From NCBI RefSeq assembly GCF_001904635.1, contig NZ_MRCB01000005.1:1-64000 (forward strand): a stretch of 64,000 nucleotides of DNA, given 5' to 3'. The notes beneath the pieces are model-generated. The model did not search any database. It had not been told where the DNA came from and saw only the letters and a list, made by a program, of their open reading frames with translations. Numbering within the stretch: the first letter of the stretch is position 1; every line of letters starts with the position of its first letter. Origin of the DNA: Hydrococcus rivularis NIES-593. GTDB taxonomy: Bacteria; Cyanobacteriota; Cyanobacteriia; Cyanobacteriales; Microcystaceae. Below are positions 45,676 to 55,385 of the stretch, in pieces. The position numbers and the translations under genes were made by a program.

Positions 45676-46608
45676 ATGTCGCTCGAAAAAATTTAACGTT
45701 ATCTCCATCAGATTTGGATCGAAAGGTTCTCCATTTTGCCCTCTGTAAGAGTGTTTTAAGTTGCGATCGCGAACGTATTCAACTTTAACGCCTTTCTCCT
45801 GCAAAGCTTTGACTAACAAATCGCTTTGACTGATGGGAACGACATCATCCAATTCCCCGTGAACGATAAGAAAAGGCGGATCGCGATCGTCGATGTGAGC
45901 GATGGGATTGGCGAGAGCAGCTAATTCAGGGCGTTGCGAGACGGGACTGCCGAGTAACCGATAAACCACTTCGGTTAATTTTAGCCAGGGCTGGCCTTGG
46001 TTTTTTTCGAGAACTTCAGGAGTAGGAAATTCCGCAAACGCTCTAGGAAATTTTGTCAAGTCCGTCGGCCCGTACCAATTGCTAACTGCTTGAATTTTAC
46101 TGGAGATTGGTTCGTTGCCCGTCGCGCCTTCCAAGCTGGGAACTCCAGCTGAAGTTCCCAGTAGGGCGCTCAAATGACCGCCCGCTGAATCTCCCCATGC
46201 CCCAAATCGATTGGGATCGAGATTATATCGAGTTGCATTTTTTCTTAACCAGCGAACGGCAGCTTTAACATCGTGAATCTGTGCTGGAAAGATAGCTTGG
46301 TAACTGTAACGATAGTTAATACAAGCTAAAGCAAATCCTCGTCGCGCAACCAGTTCGCCCGGACAATCTTCTTTACTTCTTTCCACCCAACCGCCCCCGT
46401 GAATGAAAATCAGAACGGGTAGAGGTTGGGTAGAGGCAACTTTGGGTAAATAGAGATCGAGCAATAATCTTCCTTGACTTCCCTCAAGCAGATAGGTGCC
46501 ATATTCGAGGTCTTTTAGGACAGTAACGCGATCGCTACAACCGATCGAGAAGAATAGACCGACCGAGATTAATACAAGTAGCCTTAAGGAAAATAAAAGC
46601 TTCATCAA
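45664..46608 (-). CDS. alpha/beta-hydrolase lipoprotein (esterase/lipase-like)
   Basis: 314 residues. A lipoprotein signal (LRLLVLISVGLFFSIGC) precedes an alpha/beta-hydrolase domain of the BD-FAE/carboxylesterase type: oxyanion motif FIHGGGWVERS, nucleophile elbow AWGDSAGGHLSAL, acid Asp in VHGELDDVVPISQ and catalytic His in LKHSYRG. It is predicted to be anchored outside the cytoplasmic membrane and to hydrolyse acyl esters; the substrate is unknown. The start is Met at 46608 or 46605. lepA lies 20 bp upstream on the same strand. Confidence 0.87.
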   Translation of the reverse strand: MMKLLFSLRLLVLISVGLFFSIGCSDRVTVLKDLEYGTYLLEGSQGRLLLDLYLPKVASTQPLPVLIFIHGGGWVERSKEDCPGELVARRGFALACINYRYSYQAIFPAQIHDVKAAVRWLRKNATRYNLDPNRFGAWGDSAGGHLSALLGTSAGVPSLEGATGNEPISSKIQAVSNWYGPTDLTKFPRAFAEFPTPEVLEKNQGQPWLKLTEVVYRLLGSPVSQRPELAALANPIAHIDDRDPPFLIVHGELDDVVPISQSDLLVKALQEKGVKVEYVRDRNLKHSYRGQNGEPFDPNLMEITLNFFERHLKQ

Positions 46609-46628
46609 GTGCGCGATCTAGGTCCAAA

Positions 46629-48437
46629 TTACTGCTCCAATCGCAACACCGCCATGAATGCCTCTTGAGGAACGTCTACGGTTCCTATCGCTTTCATGCG
46701 CTTTTTCCCCTTGGCTTGCTTCTCTAAGAGTTTCTTCTTGCGACTAATATCGCCGCCGTAGCATTTCGCCAAAACGTCCTTGCGCAAGGCGGGAATGTGT
46801 TCGCTAGCAATAATCTTACTTCCGATCGCGGCTTGAATGGGCACTTTAAACTGATGGCGGGGAATCAATTCTTTTAGTTTTTCCACCAAAGCGCGACCGA
46901 CGTAATACGCTTTATCGCGATGAACGATGGTTGACAGCGCATCCACGGGATCGCCGTTGACCAGAATATCCAGCTTCACCAGAGGATTTTCCCGAAAACC
47001 GAGCAATTGATACTCCATGCTCGCATAGCCGCGCGATCGCGATTTAAGCTGGTCGAAAAAGTCTGTCACCACTTCTGCGAGGGGCAATTCATAAATCAAA
47101 GCCGTCCGAGTTTGGGTAAAGTAGCGCATATCCTTAAACGTGCCCCGACGACTTTGACACAATTCCATCAGTGCTCCGACAAAGTTTTCAGGACAAATAA
47201 TTTCTACCTGAATGTAGGGTTCTTCGATTTTTTCCCGTTTCTGCGGCGGCGGCAATAGGCTGGGATTGTCAATCTCTATAACCTCTCCATCTACGGTCGT
47301 GACGCGATAGACTACCGAGGGAGCCGTCGTAATTAAGTCCAGATTGTACTCTCTCTCCAGTCTTTCCTGGACGATTTCCATATGCAACAAGCCCAAAAAG
47401 CCGCACCGGAATCCAAATCCCATCGCCGATGAGGTTTCGGGTTCGTAGGAGAGGGCAGCATCGTTGAGTTTCAGCTTTTGTAGGGCATCTCGCAGATCTT
47501 CGTATTGGTCGGCATCGGTGGGAAATAAGCCGCAGAAGACCATCGGTTTGGCTTCTGTATAGCCCGGTAGCGGTTCGGAGGCTGGGGCTTGAGCTAAAGT
47601 AATCGTATCGCCGACGCGCGCATCTGCCACGGCTTTAATTGCTGCCGCCAGGTAGCCAACTTCTCCGGCATGCAGTTCTTCGACCTGGATTTGGTTGGGA
47701 GACAGTACGCCTAATTCGTCGATTTCGTATTCTTTGCCCGATGCCATCAGGCGAATGCGATCGCCTTTTCTCACTTTGCCGTCCATAACTCGGAAGTACA
47801 CGATTACTCCCCGATAGGGATCGTAATAACTATCGAAGATCAAGGCGCGTAGGGGGCGATCGACAGTATCGGTTGGCGGGGGAACCAAATGAACGATTGA
47901 CTCTAAAATTTCATCGATGCCAATCCCAGCTTTTGCTGATGCTTTGATAATATTGCTGCAATCTAGACCGACAATTTCTTCAATTTCTTGCGCTACCCGT
48001 TCTGGTTCGGCACTGGGAAGATCGATTTTATTGAGAACGGGAATGATTTCGAGATTATTTTCTAACGCCAAATAGACGTTGGCTAGGGTTTGTGCTTCGA
48101 CTCCTTGGGAGGCATCGACAACTAATAAGGCTCCTTCACAGGCAGCTAGAGAACGAGACACCTCGTAGGAAAAATCCACGTGACCCGGCGTATCGATGAG
48201 ATTGATAACGTATTGCTGACCATCCTTGGCAGTATAGTTCATTCGTGCCGCCTGCAATTTGATGGTAATTCCTCGCTCGCGTTCTAGCTCCATATTGTCG
48301 AGGAATTGTTCCTTCATCTCTCGCTGAGCGACAGTACCAGTGATTTGTAACATGCGGTCAGCCAAAGTAGATTTCCCATGGTCGATGTGAGCAATAATCG
48401 AAAAGTTACGAATGCGAGAGACGGGAACGTCAGTCAT
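46629..48437 (-). CDS. lepA: elongation factor 4 (LepA)
   Basis: A ribosome-binding GTPase that back-translocates or aids initiation and assembly. G1 [14 protein letters not shown], switch [15 protein letters not shown]3 [13 protein letters not shown]4 [11 protein letters not shown]5 [11 protein letters not shown], then domain II, III and V and the LepA-specific C-terminal domain ending [21 protein letters not shown] start at ATG 48437 (602 residues); the frame begins three codons earlier with TTG. Confidence 0.97.
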   Translation of the reverse strand: MTDVPVSRIRNFSIIAHIDHGKSTLADRMLQITGTVAQREMKEQFLDNMELERERGITIKLQAARMNYTAKDGQQYVINLIDTPGHVDFSYEVSRSLAACEGALLVVDASQGVEAQTLANVYLALENNLEIIPVLNKIDLPSAEPERVAQEIEEIVGLDCSNIIKASAKAGIGIDEILESIVHLVPPPTDTVDRPLRALIFDSYYDPYRGVIVYFRVMDGKVRKGDRIRLMASGKEYEIDELGVLSPNQIQVEELHAGEVGYLAAAIKAVADARVGDTITLAQAPASEPLPGYTEAKPMVFCGLFPTDADQYEDLRDALQKLKLNDAALSYEPETSSAMGFGFRCGFLGLLHMEIVQERLEREYNLDLITTAPSVVYRVTTVDGEVIEIDNPSLLPPPQKREKIEEPYIQVEIICPENFVGALMELCQSRRGTFKDMRYFTQTRTALIYELPLAEVVTDFFDQLKSRSRGYASMEYQLLGFRENPLVKLDILVNGDPVDALSTIVHRDKAYYVGRALVEKLKELIPRHQFKVPIQAAIGSKIIASEHIPALRKDVLAKCYGGDISRKKKLLEKQAKGKKRMKAIGTVDVPQEAFMAVLRLEQ

Positions 48438-48446
48438 AGAGGTCAA

Positions 48447-48632
48447 GTGTGATTTGAGTAGTAGTTCGTAAAAAGCAAGAATCCTTAATCTATTTTAAAG
48501 TTAAGCTTCTGGATTTTATTGTAAGCTCGATCTGCCGTGGGCGATGTCAATTATTTGCGTCTTTGGGCAGAAGCGCTATTTGAGCGAGAACGCCGACTAC
48601 TACAATAGAAGAAAGAAGAATAATAATGACTT
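48447..48632. other. spacer with a short C-terminal-like remnant
   Basis: A plus-strand frame ending at 48609 reads VNYLRLWAEALFERERRLLQ after a TAA only a few codons upstream. It looks like the tail of a lost gene. No start or family can be given. The RHH gene begins 23 bp later. Confidence 0.3.
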
Positions 48633-48860
48633 ATGAACGATAATATTCATCAACAACGTTCTGCCGATAAAGTTGAAATATCAATTCATTTAGATTCAGA
48701 ACTGTTGGATCAAATTCAACATCTGACAAACGATCCCAGTCGGATAATCGAAACGGCAATCAAACAATGGCTCAGAAACGAGCGCGAAGGGGATGACGAC
48801 TTGGCACGTTCCTTGCGGCGCAACCCGCCCGTACCGCCTAGAGGCGAATGGAATGACTGA
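48633..48860 (+). CDS. ribbon-helix-helix antitoxin-like protein (orphan)
   Basis: 75 residues. VEISIHLDSELLDQIQHLTN followed by PSRIIETAIKQWLRNER fits a ribbon-helix-helix DNA-binding unit as in CcdA-type antitoxins. The acidic Pro-rich tail (DDDLARSLRRNPPVPPRGEW) would be the toxin-binding part. No toxin gene follows: the next 258 bp are without a convincing frame. It may be an orphan antitoxin or a small regulator. Confidence 0.55.
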   Translation: MNDNIHQQRSADKVEISIHLDSELLDQIQHLTNDPSRIIETAIKQWLRNEREGDDDLARSLRRNPPVPPRGEWND

Positions 48861-49118
48861 AACAAAGCACTGGTGCTTTCTGCTTGAGAGCAAAGATAAA
48901 ATTCTTTTCTAGAGGTTAAACTAGATTTCCCGTCAATCGGTATTTAATTCCCTAAAATCTGGAGATTAGTTAAAATTTTTAACAAAGAGCTATCTACTGT
49001 TATTTTGGAAACATATTGGGGCATTTTAAAGTTGGGAGGTGTGGGATAGGCTAAGCGCGTCGCAGTCGCGAGATCGAATTTTTGAGTGCATGCCTAAGGT
49101 TTTCGTACTCTAAAACTG
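48861..49118. other. intergenic region, nothing recognised
   Basis: AT-rich spacer between the RHH gene and the histidine kinase. I see no frame with a ribosome site, no hairpin with T-tract and no repeat shared with other spacers here. Confidence 0.5.
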
Positions 49119-50867
49119 ATGCGAACCATGAATCCTCTGCTTGATGTCGGTGCTTTTCCAAGGCAAGGAATGTCTATGAAAGCCGAGCTGGCGAAATCTA
49201 AGCCCAATAATGATTGGCAGCATTTAGGAGCCGAACTGGTCTTTACTCAAGATAGCTCTGGGAAATATCTATCTTTTTACTGGCAAGCAGCTTCAGATTA
49301 TGGGATTGGGGAAGAAGAAATCGTTGGCAGCTATCTTGAAGAAACCTTAACTCCAGTTCGCATCAAAGCTTACTATGAGAGGGTTAGACGAGTATTAGAG
49401 AGAAGAGTTCCCGAACAATGCCACTGTCTGTTCCGGTATCGAGGACAAACTTTGCCTTTTGAATTGGTTATTAGCCCGATCTTACCAAAAGAAGGCAAGC
49501 CGCAAGCCGTCTTGGTCATGGGACGTTTATTGAGCGAGACAGAAATTGCCCTGACCGCCAATACCGATCTTCCTCCCCATCCAGGACCTTATCAAAAGCT
49601 ACTGACCAATATCGCCCGAAAAATTCGCCGCACTTTAGATCTGGCAACGATTTGGAAGCAAACGGTCGATAGCATTGGCGAGGCGCTGCAAGTCAGCCGC
49701 TGCTTGACGCTTGCCTGCGATCCCAAACAGAGGTATCTGGATGTCAAAGCCGAATACTGCCAGCAACCGTTTAAATCGATGCTGGGATATCGTTTGGATG
49801 GCAAATCCGAAGCGTATTGGCAACAAGCTTTATGCCAGCGAGAACCCGTCATCGTCGAGCAACTCGTTGAGGACAGATTTCAAGCAAAATCTATCTTAGT
49901 CGTCTCTACCTTTTACCAAAATCAACGCAATGGGTTAATCTGTCTTCAGCAATGCGATCGCCACCGCTATTGGACTCCCGCAGAAATTGAGTTAGTCCAA
50001 GAACTCGCCGACCAAGTGGGAACCGCGATCGCTCATGCTACTCTCTACAAAGAACTCGAACAAGCTACCCTAGCGGCAGAAGAAGCCTCTCGCCTCAAAA
50101 GCGAATTTCTAGCCAGCACCACCCACGAACTGCGAACTCCCCTCAATGGCATCATCGGCTTTCTTAAGCTGATTCTCGACGGCATGGCAGACGACCCCGA
50201 AGAACAGCGAGAATTTCTTGAAGAAGCCTATAAATCCTCTCTTCATCTGCTCAATCTCATCAACGACATTCTCGATCTTGCCAAAATCGAAGCTGGCAAA
50301 ATGGATCTAGAATTGGGTGCCGTCGAGCTAGATGAGTTATTGCAATCAGTAGATAACTTTACTCGTCCCCTGGCACAGCAAAAGAACCTTAGTTTCAAGA
50401 TTAAACCGCCTCAAACCCTAACGCCAGTGATTCTCTATGGCAACTATCAGCGCCTGTTACAAGTGATGTTGAATTTAATCGGCAATGCCATCAAATTCAC
50501 TCACGAAGGGGGAATCGTCGTGAGTGCAGAAATCTCTAAGAAGAAAGTGAAACACGACAATCAAGAGTTTCCCGGCATCGTCAAAATCAGCGTAGCCGAT
50601 ACGGGAATAGGCGTTTCTCTAGAAAAACAAGCCAAACTGTTTGAAAAATTCGTGCAAGTTGATGGCTCTCTAACTAAAGCCTATGGCGGAACGGGTTTGG
50701 GACTAGCTATTTCCCAGAAGCTTGTAGACGCGATGGGAGGACAGGTAGACTTTTATAGCATGGGAGAAGGATTGGGTTCGACGGTCACTTTTACCGTCCC
50801 TCTCAATCATATGCCCGTCATGAAAAGCGTTCAGTCGATCGACGATTCTTTCGATCTGGCAAGTTAA
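49119..50867 (+). CDS. PAS-GAF sensor histidine kinase
   Basis: 582 residues, soluble. A PAS domain (about 35-140; LVFTQDSSGKYLSFYWQAAS, IVGSYLEETLTP), a GAF domain (about 170-310; ATIWKQTVDSIGEALQVSRC), then HisKA with phospho-acceptor His in FLASTTHELRTPLNGIIGFL and a full HATPase (N box MLNLIGNAIKFTHEGG, G boxes VADTGIGVSLEK and GGTGLGLAISQKLV). The GAF domain has Cys-containing SRCLTLACDP but no clear bilin lyase-type pocket, so light sensing is not claimed. No response regulator is adjacent. Confidence 0.92.
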   Translation: MRTMNPLLDVGAFPRQGMSMKAELAKSKPNNDWQHLGAELVFTQDSSGKYLSFYWQAASDYGIGEEEIVGSYLEETLTPVRIKAYYERVRRVLERRVPEQCHCLFRYRGQTLPFELVISPILPKEGKPQAVLVMGRLLSETEIALTANTDLPPHPGPYQKLLTNIARKIRRTLDLATIWKQTVDSIGEALQVSRCLTLACDPKQRYLDVKAEYCQQPFKSMLGYRLDGKSEAYWQQALCQREPVIVEQLVEDRFQAKSILVVSTFYQNQRNGLICLQQCDRHRYWTPAEIELVQELADQVGTAIAHATLYKELEQATLAAEEASRLKSEFLASTTHELRTPLNGIIGFLKLILDGMADDPEEQREFLEEAYKSSLHLLNLINDILDLAKIEAGKMDLELGAVELDELLQSVDNFTRPLAQQKNLSFKIKPPQTLTPVILYGNYQRLLQVMLNLIGNAIKFTHEGGIVVSAEISKKKVKHDNQEFPGIVKISVADTGIGVSLEKQAKLFEKFVQVDGSLTKAYGGTGLGLAISQKLVDAMGGQVDFYSMGEGLGSTVTFTVPLNHMPVMKSVQSIDDSFDLAS

Positions 50868-50975
50868 GATTTTTCTATAGAGAGAGCGCGTCCCGAACGG
50901 TTTGTCCAATTGCGATCGCCTTAACGGTAGGATAGAAGTGGCTACAATTTAAAAGTAGTGAATTGAGGTCAACGT

Positions 50976-51212
50976 ATGTCATTAGCACTGACTCCAGATA
51001 ACGTCGAGCAAGTCCTAGACGAAATGCGCCCCTACCTAATGGCAGATGGCGGTAATGTCGAACTGGTTGAAATCGATGGCCCTATAGTTAGACTCCGCCT
51101 ACAGGGAGCTTGTGGTTCTTGTCCCAGTTCTACCATGACGCTGAAAATGGGCATCGAGCGCCGTTTGAGAGAAATTATTCCTGAAATTGCTGAAGTAGAA
51201 CAAACTATGTAG
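50976..51212 (+). CDS. nfu: NifU-like Fe-S scaffold protein (CnfU type)
   Basis: 78 residues equal to the C-terminal domain of Nif[41 protein letters not shown] with the CxxC that holds a bridging Fe-S cluster, then [12 protein letters not shown]. It is the short cyanobacterial/plastid CnfU form that supplies clusters, for example to ferredoxin and PSI. Single gene between the kinase and a convergent channel gene. Confidence 0.95.
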   Translation: MSLALTPDNVEQVLDEMRPYLMADGGNVELVEIDGPIVRLRLQGACGSCPSSTMTLKMGIERRLREIIPEIAEVEQTM

Positions 51213-51268
51213 GTTAGGTAGTTCTTTGTGAGTAGTTAGTAGTTATTAGCAATTTAACTAACTACTAA

Positions 51269-52063
51269 CTATTTCAACCAATCTTTTAACTTCGTACCGC
51301 AGACTTTACAATAATTGGCATCAAAGTCGTGAATTGATAGTCCGCAACCCGAACAACTTTTTTGTACTTGATTGGTTGTTTTGAGTAATTGCTTAACTAA
51401 CTCGCCTACCTGCCAAGGAATTAATAAAATTCCCGTTAAAATCATTAACACGGTTAAAAAGCGACCAGTCTCAGAAATGGGAGTGACATCGCCAAATCCC
51501 ACCGTTGTCATGGTCACGACTGAAAAATAAAGAGCATCGAAAAAGTTTCTAAAAATAGTAGGATTGACGGAATGCTCGGCTTGATAGATAAAGCCAGAGT
51601 AAACAAAAATAATCGAAAATAAAGTTAATACTATTCTGGTAAGAATTACTCCGTCTTCTGTTTCGATTTTAAAGATAGAAATTTTAAACTCAAGAAATCT
51701 AATCAGTCGTAAAAGACGAAACCATCTAAAAATCCGAATAAATCTAATGTCCATTATCCCTATTATTAGGGGAACGATCGCAATTAGATCGAAAATAGAA
51801 AAGAGACTAAAAACAAATTTTATTTTAGAGTCAGCACACCAAAAGCGAATTGAATATTCTATCGTAAAAATAACCAAAATGGCTATATCGATGTTATCTA
51901 GCCAAATTCTTACTATTTGGGGAATGGAATAAGTTTCTGTAACAAATATAGTTAATGATAAAAATATTAGTCCTAAAATGGTTAAATTAATCGTTTTTCC
52001 TATAGGGGTTTCAATATCTTCTAAGTAATGCGAAACTGTTTTTCGCCACGAAATGAAATCCAT
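51269..52063 (-). CDS. voltage-gated-type K+ channel with C-terminal zinc ribbon
   Basis: About 264 residues. Six transmembrane segments are visible, including an S4-like helix with regularly spaced Arg (RFIRIFRWFRLLRLIRFLEF). The pore has the selectivity filter TMTTVGFGDV. The C-terminus is a small zinc ribbon (CSGCGLSIHDFDANYCKVCG), unusual for a channel and perhaps a redox or metal sensor. I start at ATG 52063; the frame opens with GTG at 52087. Confidence 0.85.
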   Translation of the reverse strand: MDFISWRKTVSHYLEDIETPIGKTINLTILGLIFLSLTIFVTETYSIPQIVRIWLDNIDIAILVIFTIEYSIRFWCADSKIKFVFSLFSIFDLIAIVPLIIGIMDIRFIRIFRWFRLLRLIRFLEFKISIFKIETEDGVILTRIVLTLFSIIFVYSGFIYQAEHSVNPTIFRNFFDALYFSVVTMTTVGFGDVTPISETGRFLTVLMILTGILLIPWQVGELVKQLLKTTNQVQKSCSGCGLSIHDFDANYCKVCGTKLKDWLK

Positions 52064-52166
52064 ACAAATTGTCAAAGCAGTTCGCACTAACTAAAAAACT
52101 TATGAAAATATTTTATCGTTAAGTTTAAAGATAATTTGCTAATTGCATATCGTTCAAAAATTGGTA

Positions 52167-53087
52167 TTAGCTATTAATAATTGAACAGTGAGATGAAGAT
52201 AAAAACTCAGATCGCGATCGCTGGGTTAACTCAAGAATGCTTTCAAGATTATCCCAATTTTCCCGTTTGATTGTATCAATTAAGCGATCTAACCGAGCGC
52301 GATATGAAAACAGCGATCGCAACAAATTCTCTTGATTATACTGTGCCATCATTAAACCCAATTCTGGATTTCCCCCGCCGACGCGACTGGTATCTCGAAA
52401 CCCCGAACTCGCTAACTGTCTTGCCAAATTGAATACTTTTGGATCGGTTTCACTCATGCAAGCATCAATCAAAGCAGCACTAACCATGACAGGTAGATGG
52501 GAAATCCAAGCAACGGCGCGATCGTGTTCTTCTGGCATACAAGTATAAATAATCGAACCCAGCGATCGCGCTATTTCTTCAACTCGTTCGCGTGCGACTA
52601 AAGGAGTAGTTTCTGTTGGGGTTAAAACGTAAGCAGCACCGACAAATAAATCGTTTTGTGCCGCTTCAATCCCTTGCCGTGCAGTTCCTGCCATAGGATG
52701 TCCGCCAATAAAATAATCCCATAACTGGGAACATGCTTGCACGATCGGAGTTTTTACCGAACCGACATCAGTAACGATAGTTTTAGGAAGAAGATAAGGA
52801 ATTAGTCGTTTGAGAGTTGGAGTAATTTTATCAATAGGCGTACAGATAAATACTATTTCTACTCCTTGCAACAGCTTGGTTTTCACTTCATCAACTTCGC
52901 TGTTCTCCGACAGGACGATATACTCATCAACTGCACCTATCTGTTTTGCTTTCTCGCAAGTCTCTTGGCGATGAGAGATTCCGAGTACGTTAAAATTGTG
53001 CGATCGCAAATCTAATCCCAACGATCCACCAATTAATCCCAGTCCGACAATTCCTACCGTTTTCATCTGTTCTGTGCTACTATTCAT
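52167..53087 (-). CDS. tyrA: prephenate/arogenate dehydrogenase
   Basis: 306 residues. Rossmann motif VGIVGLGLIGGSLGLDLRSH, then VFICTPIDKITPTLKRL and TDVGSVKTPIV, the active-site region YFIGGHPMAGTARQGIEAA, and helix-rich C-terminal domain with RDTSRVGGGNPELGLMM. It makes the tyrosine branch product; cyanobacterial enzymes generally use arogenate with NADP+. Starts at 53087 or at MKTVG (53066). The longer start overlaps the upstream cupin gene by 8 bp. Confidence 0.93.
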   Translation of the reverse strand: MNSSTEQMKTVGIVGLGLIGGSLGLDLRSHNFNVLGISHRQETCEKAKQIGAVDEYIVLSENSEVDEVKTKLLQGVEIVFICTPIDKITPTLKRLIPYLLPKTIVTDVGSVKTPIVQACSQLWDYFIGGHPMAGTARQGIEAAQNDLFVGAAYVLTPTETTPLVARERVEEIARSLGSIIYTCMPEEHDRAVAWISHLPVMVSAALIDACMSETDPKVFNLARQLASSGFRDTSRVGGGNPELGLMMAQYNQENLLRSLFSYRARLDRLIDTIKRENWDNLESILELTQRSRSEFLSSSHCSIINS

Positions 53088-53442
53088 AAACTGTTTCGTC
53101 TTCCTTACGCCATGCTGGATCGACGATACAGATAAATACTAGCGGTTCATTTGCGCAATTGCGAATATATTGTTTGGCATTGGGGGGGATATAGACTGCA
53201 TCTCCAGGTTCGACGATTTGCGTTTCCTCGCCGATGTGCATTTCTCCCTTCCCGCTGAGGATGTAATAAACTTCTGAGGTTTTTAGAGAATGGGGTGTCG
53301 AAGTTTCCCCGACGGGGACGACGGCATGAGCTAAACTGTAGCGCAGTTCTATTGGTTGCTTGTCAGGATGCAGCAATTCTCGCAGGCGAGTCTTATCTCC
53401 TGCGAGAAATTCTTCACATTCTTTCAGTTTTTGAACTAACAT
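53080..53442 (-). CDS. cupin-domain protein
   Basis: 120 residues forming one cupin: first motif HAVVPVGETSTPHSLKTSEV followed by YYILSGKGEMHIGEE, second motif PGDAVYIPPNAKQYIRNCAN. The metal-binding His set is partly kept (His in TPHSL, Glu in SEVYY), but the second-motif His is missing (IPPNAKQYI), so metal binding is uncertain. It overlaps tyrA by 8 bp and is its likely co-transcribed partner. Confidence 0.85.
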   Translation of the reverse strand: MLVQKLKECEEFLAGDKTRLRELLHPDKQPIELRYSLAHAVVPVGETSTPHSLKTSEVYYILSGKGEMHIGEETQIVEPGDAVYIPPNAKQYIRNCANEPLVFICIVDPAWRKEDETVYE

Positions 53443-53577
53443 AACGCGCGAATTGTTGTCAGGAGTTAGTCAATGATTCATTAATCATAGTTCGGAATCA
53501 AAAAAAATAACTCACAACTTTGTTATACTAACTCCCGATTCAGCGCGCCGCCGCGCGTCTCTATTAATCTTTATATG

Positions 53578-53732
53578 CTGGTTGAGTAACAAAACGCAAA
53601 TCGCCCTCACCCCAACCCCTCTCCCAGAGCGGGAGAGTGGCTCTCAACTTAAGATTTTGGACTGAAGTCCCTTCGCCCCTTGTGGGAGAAGGGATTTAGG
53701 GATGAGGGGACAAAGATTTGTCACTCAACCAG
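53578..53732. mobile_element. 155-bp MITE-like element, copy 2, with exact 9-bp target duplication
   Basis: Starts CTGGTTGAGTAACAAA and ends TTTGTCACTCAACCAG (16-bp inverted ends with one mismatch). It is flanked on both sides by CTTTATATG (53569-53577 and 53733-53741), an exact target-site duplication. It has the same length and about 90% of the sequence of the copy at 36608. The right duplication ends one base before the stop codon of the gene at 53742. It is non-coding and would need a transposase in trans. Confidence 0.8.
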
Positions 53733-53741
53733 CTTTATATG

Positions 53742-54011
53742 TTACCCAGGTCGATAATCAGAACAACCGATCGCTTGTTCTGTATTAGCAAGTGTCGGTT
53801 GTACCGTACATTTGAGATGGTAATCGTTAGTAAAAAACTGACAGTTAGCGCAAGGGATTTGATGCATTTGCTTAGCTTTGGTAGCAGTATCGCGAATGAT
53901 ACTCCACAACGTCCAGCTTAGTAAAATAATAAAACCCCAAGCAACGAAAAAACAGATAGGAACAAGGAAAGGTTGTATGGCTTGAATTATACTGCGTAGG
54001 AGTTGAATCAC
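53742..54011 (-). CDS. membrane-anchored small Cys-rich protein
   Basis: 89 residues. Two adjacent hydrophobic stretches (FLVPICFFVAWGFIILLSWT) precede a soluble tail with CANCQFFTND, LKCTVQP and GCSDYRPG. The four Cys spacing is shared by many cyanobacterial hypotheticals and may bind metal or an Fe-S cluster. The function is unknown. The stop codon directly abuts the MITE insertion, which left the reading frame intact. Confidence 0.65.
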   Translation of the reverse strand: MIQLLRSIIQAIQPFLVPICFFVAWGFIILLSWTLWSIIRDTATKAKQMHQIPCANCQFFTNDYHLKCTVQPTLANTEQAIGCSDYRPG

Positions 54012-54245
54012 TGCCGATCCTTAGCCCGAAACGTCACTTAATAATAATCGAGTCTTTGATTGATTTAAGCGCGCTTTGTGCGTTCTCGATTCTATCTTGC
54101 GATAGATAAATTTAACTTCCCTTACCTAGTATAAAAGTGAAGATTAAATTATGCTATAAAAATTGCTTCCGATGGGGCACACAGACGCGAGCGATCGCGT
54201 CCCCATCCCTTCAACCGATGTAAGCCAGTCCAATTTCACCAATAC
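54012..54245. other. intergenic region, nothing recognised
   Basis: No credible frame, hairpin or shared repeat. HIP1 occurs once (GAGCGATCGCGTCC). Promoter elements for the minus-strand gene at 53742-54011 must lie here. Confidence 0.4.
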
Positions 54246-55172
54246 CTAACTTCCCGAACTCAGCAATTGAACGATTTGAGAGATTTGCTGTTTGTTGAAC
54301 ACTTTAAGCAAAGTTTTTGCTGCTGCTTGGGGATCTAGAGCGATGGTAATCTGTTGTGGAGCTTGTGAGTGAGCCACAGCCAGTTGTTGTAGCTCAGGAG
54401 GAATAGCAATTTGACTGCCTTTGCCCATCTCAAGGAGATCGCCGCCCTGTTTCAGTTCTTTGATAACGACAGGGGCAAGGATGCGATAGGGGAGTCTGGG
54501 ATTGGCGATCGCGGCATCGGCAGCTTTCAGAAGCTTTTGCCAGCCTTGCTCGCCAGGAGCTAATTGTGCTAACCCGGCACAGATCTTCCGCAGTTGTTGG
54601 CGGCTAGCGGGCGTATCTTGTTGCTTGAAGAGCTGCAACATTTGCATTAGTAGGTTCTTCACCTGGGGCGCGATCGATACCTTGGCAGGAGCAGTCTGCG
54701 CTGCTGGCATTCCGTTTCTTGGGGCTGAAACGGCACCGCCGAGCAATTGTTTGAGGTAATCTTGCAGTTCGATAAACTTTGGTTCGGAGCGCGAGACGAT
54801 CGCGTCGGCTTCTTCTTCTTGAAGTCCCATCGGACTTTGCAGGTGCTCGATTAAATCCTGAAGAACATCGTATCCGGTCAGGAAAAGAGATTCCAGCTTT
54901 CGATCGACCGATAGGGTATGTTCTTTGAGAACTTTAAAAGCATCTTCTAGACGGTGAGCAGTTTTCTGAATGCTGCCGTAACCTAGCATTGCTGCTCCCC
55001 CTTTAATCGAATGGGCAGCCCGAAACATTTCGTTGACTCGTTCGGGATCTTCGATGACCGAAGACAACTCCAGTATTCCACGTTCGAGAGTTTCGAGGTG
55101 TTCTTTGGCTTCTTCTATGAAATAGCCAAGAATTTTTTGCTGATTTGCGGCATCCAAGGCAGTTTCTCCCAA
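54246..55172 (-). CDS. Hpt-domain phosphotransfer protein
   Basis: 308 residues. The N-terminal Hpt domain (about 10-115) carries the phospho-acceptor His in FRAAHSIKGGAAMLGYGS, as in CheA/PilL P1 domains. The rest (about 140-308) is an uncharacterised helical region with LLMQMLQLFKQQD and a C-terminal KTLLKVFNKQQISQIVQLL. No kinase domain is present, so it would relay phosphate from another kinase. The only usable start in frame before the Hpt core is TTG at 55172 (or a TTG five codons on); the frame is closed by TAG 18 bp upstream. Confidence 0.82.
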   Translation of the reverse strand: MGETALDAANQQKILGYFIEEAKEHLETLERGILELSSVIEDPERVNEMFRAAHSIKGGAAMLGYGSIQKTAHRLEDAFKVLKEHTLSVDRKLESLFLTGYDVLQDLIEHLQSPMGLQEEEADAIVSRSEPKFIELQDYLKQLLGGAVSAPRNGMPAAQTAPAKVSIAPQVKNLLMQMLQLFKQQDTPASRQQLRKICAGLAQLAPGEQGWQKLLKAADAAIANPRLPYRILAPVVIKELKQGGDLLEMGKGSQIAIPPELQQLAVAHSQAPQQITIALDPQAAAKTLLKVFNKQQISQIVQLLSSGS

Positions 55173-55385
55173 TCTGAATAAGGTTCGCTATCGCTAGGCT
55201 ACTGCCACCTTGCTCGCGATTTGAGCTAGGCTGAGATGGCGACATAACCCGATCGAAAATCTCCCAATGCTTCGCACAAAAAGCAGTTTAGGAGATCCTT
55301 AGTAATAGTATTCCCTAAAATTTCCAAAAAGTAACAGAGGATAGGGATAAATAATTTCATCATAGATTTAAAGGATTTAAAGTAA

